NCBI GenBank assembly: GCA_018814055.1
Contig: JAHJAL010000039.1
Coordinates: forward strand, 1 to 8,912
Direction of reading: 5' to 3'
Origin: Patescibacteria group bacterium
GTDB taxonomy: Bacteria; Patescibacteriota; JAHJAL01
Length of the DNA: 8,912 nucleotides
Every line of letters begins with the position of its first letter. The stretch's first letter is position 1. Below, piece by piece: positions 6,901 through 8,912 of the stretch. The position numbers were made by a program, and so were the translations under genes. The notes beneath the pieces are model-generated. The model was not told where the DNA came from. It saw only the letters and a list, made by a program, of their open reading frames with translations, and ran no database searches.

Positions 6901-7314
6901 CGTTTTATCAACTTCTTCACTATTATTGAAATTGTCTACTTCATTCTCAAGATCACCTGCATCTATTGCCTTGATCAATTTGAACTCCACCCCCTTCCGA
7001 CTCTCCTTCAACCATTTGGGCAAAAATCCCCAAACCCCCCCACTAGTATCTTTGTCGGGATACGCCTCAAACCTCACTACATCTTCATCGTTGGTAGTTT
7101 TGTTCCCCCATTCCACTTTAGACTTCTGACTTTCGACTACAAAATACCCCTCATCAAACAACCCACCCTCCGCGATCTTTACCACCTCTTCTTTGATGTT
7201 ATTTTCCATCAAAGCGGCACTGGCCGAACCAACCATTATCAACATAATAGCCACTAGGCCAATAGCAATCAACCGCCATGGTATCAACCAATATTTTTTG
7301 TATTTGTTTTTCAT
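1..7314 (-). CDS. Giant secreted multi-domain LamG / beta-propeller surface protein (3' end beyond window)
   Basis: One open frame of 2,438 codons starts at ATG 7314-7312 and leaves the window in frame at position 1 with no stop, so the protein exceeds 255 kDa. Order: signal peptide (1-33), N-terminal domain (34-355), LamG-1 (356-905) with a propeller inserted at about 440-785, linker sheet, LamG-2 (948-1180), linker, LamG-3 (1229-1450), LamG-4 (1483-1685), LamG-5 (1735-2130) with a jelly-roll insert at about 1750-1938, then beta-rich modules. The start was chosen because it alone gives the full basic n-region before the hydrophobic stretch; later Met codons (24, 27, 36) would destroy it. No Shine-Dalgarno is seen: the leader is A/T only for about 27 bases. 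LamG folds in exported proteins usually bind sugars or proteins, so adhesion is the inferred role; no catalytic motif was seen. The gene lies 91 bases downstream of another surface-protein gene on the same strand and may be co-transcribed. A C-terminal anchor, if any, lies outside the window. Confidence 0.95.
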   Translation of the reverse strand, partial: MKNKYKKYWLIPWRLIAIGLVAIMLIMVGSASAALMENNIKEEVVKIAEGGLFDEGYFVVESQKSKVEWGNKTTNDEDVVRFEAYPDKDTSGGVWGFLPKWLKESRKGVEFKLIKAIDAGDLENEVDNFNNSEEVDKTDVVSKLWNGLKKLGENLSGQIDSLTDIYEGAGELEEKVDNKIEKIVNPEVISDVDLEYQGLVNGLKEEIIVKASSGDVFDTYLFELNLDEDVILHRSQAGNRHGLPIGTYYFADTDHNYIGHFLPLVAYDSNGVTTNDVAMDIMSVETQNLESLHYVIVITVDKTWLSNPDLQYPIIIDPTIVHDTQGEFEAGQENRLETTTEPRTELKYHELPTDVNTVGLWHFDESTGQTVSDESGNGNDGTLGPTSGAETQDPAWNTTGQKLGDSAITFDGSSDYINIPDNESLRLSDELTLEAWTKGFENTSFDSYLITNPNNSLDPQMQVAGSKNFFVWLQNNQIWTASMNTDGTGWSATQRTSSAGNNQKPQLQVSGSKIYYIWLQSDGTYMQIWTASMNTDGTGWSAVKRTTSTSNKFYPQLHVVGSKIYYIWRQWDNVSAGQIWTATMNTDGSGWSATQRTSSSYDKTYPQFQVVENRVYCIWVELDGTYYQIWRAAMNTDGTGWSASKITTTTYQKDYPQFHVVGSIIYFVWQEHDGTRYQVWTGSMNTDGTGWSATKRTTSTYRKDNPQLQVVGSKIYYIWKEPDAIDYQIWTASMNTDGTGWSTIKNTTSAYTKSVPQFQVVGSKIYYTWQEWGGSMYSIWWATEGSNLINKGDHFGIGIDGSTVKPFVDAGVDSMKYNALAIDYSNGAMTEGVMDSNSWNHVAMTYDGGSLNCYLNGNLISSSPFDSSINTSDFPIIIGDHFDGDIDEVKVTSRALSPEEIFYDAQLRPYGEYTSDVIDLGVSNPTFNSLSWEEYGVRTGDGETDLTTAGLVAKWNFNETSGTSAGDASGNGHAGTLTNFASTGSQDAAAGTGWTSNNKKWGAGALMFDGTDDFVDAGNGASLQIVNDLTVETWVKINNIPNDNWQGIVSKAQFLGGGNYLGYELIVHPPDSGSCPGNYGKFAFQLLNNTSYVLCSNSRIETGKWYNLVGTYNATTNVANLYINGSLASTRTQDNAIGNSATNLLFGKRSWASGAGHQMYGIIDSTSIYSRALSADEILSNYQAGQIEFQTRTGTDDTPEDGGWEEWIPASGAIETSIQNFDSTLNTIDPDPFTTLLLHGEGNNGSQTFFDSSINPAPFIDFTGDAQNSTTQKKFGAGSLYFDGFGDELVVHSNPSAVQFGDSDFTIDFWTRYPNWLTGYYRSLFVEWEDSNHNIFLSQQEDNKLIFTFFSNNTPTAVTSTAAWAPNNNQWYHVALTRSGSSWRFFIDGTQLGSTITSSSIVDNCNGYVALGNRNFNDAHYETYLDEIRFSKGIARWTANFTPSKYAYNTGVNQISNKIDTNIKVEGTGSERCLIGQAQSDDNTVGLWHLDETGGAGAYIKDSSGNSYNGTPTGTSVADGVSGKARKFNGSSDYIDTPALSSFTSGNPTTFESWFKPEVLDGTQNIIMDSNFRIRMEISSTNQINVNLGNGSSWCVTNLTGGQALSAKQWYHATATWDNSALVLYLNGNKVASQSGTCSVNLSTMRIGQYTGGGSYYFPGDIDEVRISNVARTPEEIAEAYRMGAFHYLTRSLASPEDISSNNKLTYYIASDQPGTHINTTVGESPYANGQPDANTVGLWHMDGDNNEVLNYDLSGSTIRTRDWVEIDPNANKISQNNGVVLSAGTLAAWDSGLISRGTFEREAGKQIYAKFTTSTSVATPNHMMIGWGQNQISSGSYTTISHALYFNAGTFSVYQDGASFGGPYGSGYTANTTYEVRITLLPTGSAKYEIKGGTYTNWTTLLAADNPKTNESLRAQIAQYRHTGTFNTISVFNNDVVTDSSGYANDGRVFEAVSTQGKVGGARYFDGSNDYITFLDSDALSSATMTLEAWVNVGDMSGSSLIAGKGAEYWLAYNNTSTCSAANKFSFFLYDGDYQCVNSHFDVEKNRWYHVVGVSNGSALYLYVDGQLAGGPVTQGALIASANSFDIGSYAGTPYDALYNFNGSIDEVRLSNVARTPEEIRQAYEVGKRTHDVTIDFGASLDSGNLISGSGDTSFTVDATAYGLSQKGSNLFIGDKIIVRENYDGTEYMAQGTVDSVNQSTGAVTVVSWDAGGTFPSGGYTANADVFKWQKETFDIFGAMPSHVDAVDELSFRFLDGNQGRTFWIDDIGIEQNDGYLTDHTGSTITSSPNQYFQYKAILTTTDPDPTPAFGPITLDYDALDMTGAATLESYINTNNNTAFNIQCLGVSDGSTGNNVDCEGSFNQANWYTVGSDTTPLSGATIQGTPDISGWTGYPLGNGSVTIYARARNTDSDDYSGVHNFSVEKDMSRPSVTSITS
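925..1500 (-). other. LamG-5 domain, main part (after insertion)
   Basis: Residues 1939-2130. It resumes with TDSSGYANDGRVF, then ARYFDGSNDYITF, MTLEAWVNVGD, NRWYHVVGVSNGSALYLYVDG and the tail SIDEVRLSNVARTPEEIRQAYEVG. Added to residues 1735-1749 it makes about 207 residues, a normal LamG length. The DNA from 950 to 1000 resembles 2282-2332 of LamG-4. Confidence 0.85.
1501..2067 (-). other. Jelly-roll-like domain inserted in LamG-5
   Basis: Residues 1750-1938. It contains DWVEIDPNANKISQNNG, LAAWDSGLISRGTFERE, GKQIYAKFTTST, NHMMIGWGQN, HALYFNAGTFSVYQDG, YEVRITLLPTGSAKYEI and YTNWTTLLAAD. The run of alternating strands, the W-D/G-W positions and the length suggest a second concanavalin-like beta-sandwich that is unlike the LamG units around it. 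No catalytic residue pair typical of glycoside hydrolases was recognised. The borders are placed at the loss and return of LamG similarity and could shift by a few residues. Confidence 0.65.
2068..2112 (-). other. LamG-5 domain, first strand (before insertion)
   Basis: Residues 1735-1749, NTVGLWHMDGDNNEV. This is the first strand of a LamG domain. In LamG-4 the equivalent stretch runs straight on to KDSSGNSYNG; here the matching TDSSGYANDG is reached only after about 189 other residues. Confidence 0.75.
2260..2868 (-). other. LamG-4 domain
   Basis: Residues 1483-1685, an intact copy of about 203 residues that serves as a length reference for the others. Landmarks: NTVGLWHLDETGGAG, KDSSGNSYNGTPTG, RKFNGSSDYIDTP, TTFESWFKPE, KQWYHATATWDNS, LYLNGNKVAS and the tail DIDEVRISNVARTPEEIAEAY. 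Its end matches the end of LamG-5 both in protein and, partly, in DNA (2284-2332 against 952-1000), so these two are close paralogues within the gene. Confidence 0.88.
2965..3630 (-). other. LamG-3 domain of a different subfamily
   Basis: Residues 1229-1450. It starts DPDPFTTLLLHGEGNNG, continues KKFGAGSLYFDGFGDELVV, FTIDFWTRYPNW, WYHVALTRSGSSWRFFIDG and ends YLDEIRFSKGIARWTANFTP. The LLLHGEG start and the RFSKGIARW end differ from the GLWHxDE start and ARTPEEI end of its neighbours, so it comes from another branch of the LamG/concanavalin-like superfamily. It sits between linker segments EFQTRTGTDDTPEDGGWEEW (from 1187) and IDTNIKVEGTGSE, which normally belong together in such proteins. It is AT-rich (two hand-counted lines at 3241-3360: 33% and 27% GC). 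Confidence 0.8.
3775..4473 (-). other. LamG-2 domain and preceding linker strand
   Basis: Residues 948-1180. Landmarks: GLVAKWNFNETSG, DASGNGHAGTL, LMFDGTDDFVDAGN, LTVETWVKINN, GKWYNLVGTYN, NLYINGSLAST and the tail YSRALSADEI. It is preceded (906-947) by a linker strand of the form YTSDVIDLG ... FNSLSWEEYGVRTG. One oddity: the usual closing motif I-D-E-V reads I-D-S-T here, so the strand that normally carries DEV is altered. Function would be binding, but ligand cannot be read from the sequence. Confidence 0.8.
4600..4959 (-). other. LamG-1 domain, C-terminal part
   Basis: Residues 786-905. This resumes the interrupted jelly roll with SNLINKGDHFGIGID, SNSWNHVAMTYDGG, CYLNGNLISS and the closing strand and tail GDIDEVKVTSRALSPEEI (889-901 region). 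Joined to residues 356-439 it gives about 204 residues, the same length as the uninterrupted LamG-4, which supports a single domain split by an insertion rather than two truncated ones. Confidence 0.85.
4960..5997 (-). other. Inserted probable seven-bladed beta-propeller
   Basis: Residues 440-785, about 346 residues, or seven units of about 50. Each unit carries a strand pair PQ[LF]QVVGSKIYYIW, then Y-Q-I-W-T-A-S and the turn MNTDGTGWSAT. The PQ..V..... strand pair occurs seven times; the MNTDGTGW turn occurs six times, and the last unit closes with SIWWATEGSN. That turn resembles the Asp-box (S-x-D-x-G-x-T-W) of sialidase-type propellers, but with one extra residue. No sialidase arginine triad or other catalytic set was recognised, so a binding or scaffold propeller is more likely than an enzyme. 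Seven blades is inferred from the unit count. The segment is more AT-rich than most of the gene (three hand-counted 60-base lines: 32%, 35%, 43% GC). Confidence 0.75.
5091..5868. repeat. Tandem 150-bp coding repeat, six copies of a conserved 25-base core
   Basis: The core TCCATCCAGTCCCATCAGTA, followed by TTCAT, begins at 5091, 5241 and 5391 with no differences. Diverged copies begin at 5541 (two changes), 5694 and 5844. Spacings are 150, 150, 150, 153 and 150 bases, all multiples of three, so the repeat is a protein repeat (50 residues) that is also conserved at DNA level. The core encodes the reverse-strand motif MNTDGTGWS. The bases between cores are much less conserved, as expected if selection or gene conversion acts on the turn. 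It lacks the constant short repeat and unique spacer pattern of CRISPR. Confidence 0.9.
5998..6249 (-). other. LamG-1 domain, N-terminal part
   Basis: Residues 356-439. The opening is typical of a bacterial LamG/concanavalin-like jelly roll: NTVGLWHFDES (356 on), then DESGNGNDGTLG, ITFDGSSDYINIPD and LTLEAWTK (ending near 438). The domain then breaks off exactly where the next strand (about 'ILSKG' in relatives) is expected. That strand (NLINKGDHFGIGID) is found about 346 residues later, after the propeller repeats. Confidence 0.85.
6438..6465. repeat. 28-bp near-perfect palindrome (GTAGAGACGC family) inside the coding frame
   Basis: Plus strand: left arm GTAGAGACTCAA (6438-6449), loop GATT, right arm TTGCGTCTCTAC (6454-6465). 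The 12-base arms pair at 11 of 12 positions, with an unbroken outer 8 bp (GTAGAGAC/GTCTCTAC). In the minus-strand reading frame it encodes residues 284-293 (VETQNLESLH region) of the giant protein, without stop or frameshift. Palindromes with GTAGAGACGC arms are, as I recall, dispersed intergenic repeats in many uncultured and environmental bacterial genomes. An in-frame copy resembles the behaviour of Rickettsia palindromic elements. The structure is seen directly; the family membership and mobility are recollection and inference. Confidence 0.8.
6581..6599. repeat. Short perfect inverted repeat, 7-bp arms, in the N-terminal coding region
   Basis: ATCGGCA (6581-6587), loop AACCA, TGCCGAT (6593-6599). 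It encodes the NRHGLPIG stretch of the giant protein. In my memory of related proteins this place reads as a shorter turn between 'HR..AGN' and 'YYFADT', so the palindrome may be an insertion. An inverted repeat of this size can also arise by chance, hence the low confidence that it is an element. Confidence 0.4.
7216..7314 (-). other. Signal peptide of the giant surface protein
   Basis: Residues 1-14 are basic (MKNKYKKYWLIPWR). Residues 15-29 form an unbroken hydrophobic core (LIAIGLVAIMLIMVG). They are followed by SASA|A, which fits the small-x-small rule for signal peptidase I cleavage after residue 33. There is no lipobox cysteine, so a lipoprotein is unlikely. An uncleaved N-terminal anchor is the alternative, since the core is long enough to span a membrane. 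Confidence 0.85.
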
Positions 7315-7338
7315 TTAATTTTTATTTTTTTTATTTTA

Positions 7339-7365
7339 GCCCTGGGCGACCGCGAGGGCGCGCCC
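7339..7365. repeat. GC-rich palindromic block (degraded GGGCGACC-type repeat)
   Basis: Within 27 bases three overlapping pairings are possible: GCCCT (7339-7343) with AGGGC (7355-7359); GGGCG (7344-7348) with CGCCC (7361-7365); and the self-complementary GGGCGCGCCC (7356-7365). The stretch is almost entirely G+C in an A/T-rich gap. GGGCGACC...GGTCGCCC palindromes are dispersed repeats in several uncultured bacterial genomes as I recall; this copy would be an imperfect one. Confidence 0.5.
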
Positions 7366-7382
7366 CCACGATATGAATTTAC

Positions 7383-7403
7383 ATTCGTAATCCGTCATTC
7401 GTC
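7383..7403. repeat. Three degenerate heptamers (ATTCGTA / ATCCGTC / ATTCGTC)
   Basis: ATTCGTA (7383-7389), ATCCGTC (7390-7396) and ATTCGTC (7397-7403) are head-to-tail and stop two bases short of the stop codon of the upstream gene (TAA, 7408-7406). They look like a short slippage-type tandem repeat. A role is not evident. Confidence 0.6.
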
Positions 7404-7405
7404 AT

Positions 7406-8912
7406 TTAATACGCCGCCAATACCAAATAGATAACCTCTGTCTGGTAAACTCCAAAATCAGTAAATGTTGGCGCCAAATTTAATCGATAACCGATTCTGG
7501 TCGTTTCGTCCGTAGCCGGTCCATCGTTGTAAGCGCACATGCGGTAGGTTGTCTCAAACGCGGCCCATTTGTTTCCGCCGCTTTCGGTGAAACGATCCGG
7601 GTTACCACCTTCCAGCGTCGAATCAGTACTAGTATAACCAAAATATCCATTGCCTCCTGGTACCAGCCAGGTCGCCGGTGTGGCATTGCTGCCGGTGAAA
7701 TCATTGATATCTACCGCGCCGGATAATTTACCCGTATAGCGAACTTCAACTGTGTATCCGCTGGCATTGTTGGTGGTCAAAGTCAGATCATGCGCGCCAA
7801 TGCGATTGTCGCCACCGGTCATCACCCCGAAGTTGACTCCGTTATTGGAAGTAGTGGCAAAATTGGTTGCCGATCCATTTACATTTTCACTACTAGCCAC
7901 CGTCGATATATCAAATTCCAAAGTAGCCGGTATACTGGCACTGATGTTGAGCCCAGCGTTGATATACACTTTGGCATCACGTGCTTCCGCCTGTGTACCA
8001 GTTCCGTCTTGATTGGGATGAACACTAATATCAAAATTGTATGGCCCTACTGTAGCTGGATTTTCCAACTTATTGGTTCCACCGATAGTAAACTCAACCG
8101 TCTTGTCATTGAGATCAAAATTGCCCGTATATGGGAATATGACCGTTTTGTTTGGAATATCGATTGATCTAGTAGCTGACCAAACCACATTCCCACCCTG
8201 TACCGATACGTCAGAATTAGTAATTCCAGTCAGGTCAAATTCATCATCAATCACTATTTTGACACTACCATTTTCCACCGCTGTATCGATATCGTTGGTA
8301 TAAAACACTCGGGCGATCGAATCAGTCGAAGGTAGGGGAGTGGACAAGCGAACTTCTACTTGAGGATCGCCTTGCTGAATATTGAATGAAGTATTGTTTA
8401 CATCCGAAGCAATTACATTATATGAACTATCCTTGATATCAACTCGGATGTAGCCCTCTTGCGTAGCTGTTAAAGGCACTTCCCAACTGTAACTGCCAGC
8501 AATAGTCGCGCCACCGGTATGAGCCTGATTCTCTGTTATTAAATTCCAACTGTCAGTATTATCAAGTGAGTAATAAAGATCGTAATAAGCTGAATTACCA
8601 CCATTGTTGTAAGTCGTCCACAAAATTGTTTCCACCGAACCAGGCTGCCAGGTCTGACCGCCGTTAGGCGAAGTCAGCCGCACACCATGCTGGTCATACC
8701 AGATATTACCCGGATTCTTGTTCATCATACCAGCTGGCGCGTCAGATACCGGATAAGCGCCCCAGGTATTTTCACAAGCATCAATCGTACCGCCGCTCAG
8801 AACGTCACCACACTGTCCGGCAGTAAAGCTATTAATATTGTGTACATAATAACTAGTCGCATCGACATCGTTGTAGCGCAGAGTGACTCCATTTGAAATA
8901 GTAGTATCACCA
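7406..8912 (-). CDS. Secreted surface protein with Kre9/KNH-like Ig domain (5' end beyond window)
   Basis: The frame is open from the window edge (first full codon 8911-8909) to TAA at 7408-7406, giving 501 visible residues. The ATG at 8728 is an internal methionine, not the start, because the frame and its domain-like sequence (YYVHNINSFTAGQCGDV ...) continue upstream without a stop. Visible residues 77-180 form a Kre9/KNH-like Ig-type domain: RLTSPNGGQTWQPGS, TILWTTY, SYSWEVP, YIRVDIKDSS. Residues 183-310 form a second beta-sandwich (VEVRLSTPLPSTDSIARVFYT, VKIVIDDEFDLTG). Residues 310-501 form a C-terminal domain with IPATLEFDIS, LTLTTNNASGYTVEVRY and VYQTEVIYLVLAAY, a pattern I associate with exported proteins of Patescibacteria. 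No LPXTG signal or C-terminal membrane segment is present, so attachment must be by other means or the protein is released. A structural or adhesive role is inferred; nothing enzymatic is seen. Confidence 0.92.
   Translation of the reverse strand, partial: GDTTISNGVTLRYNDVDATSYYVHNINSFTAGQCGDVLSGGTIDACENTWGAYPVSDAPAGMMNKNPGNIWYDQHGVRLTSPNGGQTWQPGSVETILWTTYNNGGNSAYYDLYYSLDNTDSWNLITENQAHTGGATIAGSYSWEVPLTATQEGYIRVDIKDSSYNVIASDVNNTSFNIQQGDPQVEVRLSTPLPSTDSIARVFYTNDIDTAVENGSVKIVIDDEFDLTGITNSDVSVQGGNVVWSATRSIDIPNKTVIFPYTGNFDLNDKTVEFTIGGTNKLENPATVGPYNFDISVHPNQDGTGTQAEARDAKVYINAGLNISASIPATLEFDISTVASSENVNGSATNFATTSNNGVNFGVMTGGDNRIGAHDLTLTTNNASGYTVEVRYTGKLSGAVDINDFTGSNATPATWLVPGGNGYFGYTSTDSTLEGGNPDRFTESGGNKWAAFETTYRMCAYNDGPATDETTRIGYRLNLAPTFTDFGVYQTEVIYLVLAAY
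8374..8683 (-). other. Kre9/KNH-like Ig-type domain
   Basis: Visible residues 77-180 of the upstream protein. The signature is S-P-N-G-G-Q-T-W at its start, I-L-W about 15 residues later, DLYYSLDNTDSWNLI in the middle, SYSWEVP towards the end and a final strand SFNIQ. This is the pattern of the yeast-cell-wall-type Kre9/KNH Ig-like domain, which is common in bacterial secreted repeat proteins, where it usually acts as a spacer. Confidence 0.75.

Larger units (their letters stand above)
6250..7215 (-). other. N-terminal domain with helical segment and YPIIIDPT motif
   Basis: Residues 34-355. The first part (about 34-117) is mixed and looks beta-rich. Residues 118-184 are highly charged and helix-like (for example KLWNGLKKLGENLSG and ELEEKVDNKIEKIV) and could form a short coiled coil or stalk. 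Residues 190-320 are again beta-rich and end in YPIIIDPT (312-319). A 'YPV.IDPT' motif is familiar from the N-terminal regions of large secreted repeat proteins, including RHS/YD-repeat proteins. I do not know a function for this domain; a stalk or export-associated role is only a guess. Two inverted repeats lie within its coding sequence (6438-6465 and 6581-6599). Confidence 0.6.
7315..7405. other. 91-base gap between the two surface-protein genes
   Basis: In transcription order it holds three heptamers next to the upstream stop codon, a GC-rich palindromic block and an A/T-only leader before the ATG of the giant gene. No convincing -35/-10 pair and no Shine-Dalgarno sequence is visible. A hairpin followed by a U-run, as needed for a terminator of the upstream gene, is absent: A-rich sequence follows the GC block on the minus strand. 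Read-through from the upstream gene is therefore plausible. Confidence 0.7.

Noticed and set aside
7320..7365. Rho-independent terminator formed by the GC-rich block
   Set aside because: On the minus strand the block is followed by A-rich, not U-rich, sequence. The T-run lies before the block on the plus strand, so neither orientation has hairpin then U-run.
7790..8167. 125-codon open frame on the plus strand (and other plus-strand frames at 2164-2391, 3972-4386, 6112-6436, 7752-8303)
   Set aside because: All lie opposite strongly domain-like minus-strand coding sequence, have no recognisable protein features and no ribosome binding sites; they are shadows of the real genes.
7406..8728. Start of the upstream gene at the ATG at 8728
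   Set aside because: The frame continues without a stop to the window edge and encodes further plausible extracellular sequence; no signal peptide follows the ATG at 8728.

Overview
The window is a piece of a bacterial cell-surface protein locus. Both genes lie on the minus strand and both run off the window. The style suggests an uncultured bacterium of the Patescibacteria/CPR type: a giant secreted protein built from LamG modules of the 'NTVGLWHLDE ... DEVRISNVARTPEEI' kind, a partner ending in a 'TNNASGYTV' surface domain, no obvious Shine-Dalgarno in the one visible leader, and short palindromic repeats of a kind scattered through many such genomes. This assignment rests on recalled sequence style, not on a marker gene. 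No in-frame TGA occurs in about 2,940 codons of the two genes, so there is no sign of TGA recoded to glycine.

Layout, read in the direction of transcription (right to left): (1) 8912-7406, the last 501 codons of a secreted protein with a Kre9/KNH-like Ig-type domain, a beta-sandwich region and a C-terminal surface domain. (2) A 91-base gap (7405-7315) holding three degenerate ATTCGTA heptamers, a short GC-rich palindromic block and an A-rich leader. (3) 7314-1, a single uninterrupted frame of 2,438 codons with its N-terminus inside the window and its C-terminus beyond position 1. It encodes a signal peptide, an N-terminal domain ending in a 'YPIIIDPT' motif, five LamG/concanavalin-like modules with linker sheets, and the start of further Ig-like modules.

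The giant gene is mosaic. A probable seven-bladed beta-propeller, encoded by an almost perfect 150-base tandem repeat, sits inside the first LamG domain. A second jelly-roll domain sits inside the first loop of the fifth LamG domain. The third LamG domain belongs to another subfamily and appears dropped into a linker module. Hand-counted base composition swings from about 60% GC in some flanking parts to about 30% in some inserted parts. A 28-base near-perfect palindrome of the GTAGAGACGC type lies in frame in the N-terminal domain.

Function is inferred only at the level of architecture: two neighbouring exported, probably carbohydrate- or protein-binding adhesins, perhaps for attachment to a host cell or surface. 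No catalytic site, transport system, defence gene, RNA gene or CRISPR array is visible.
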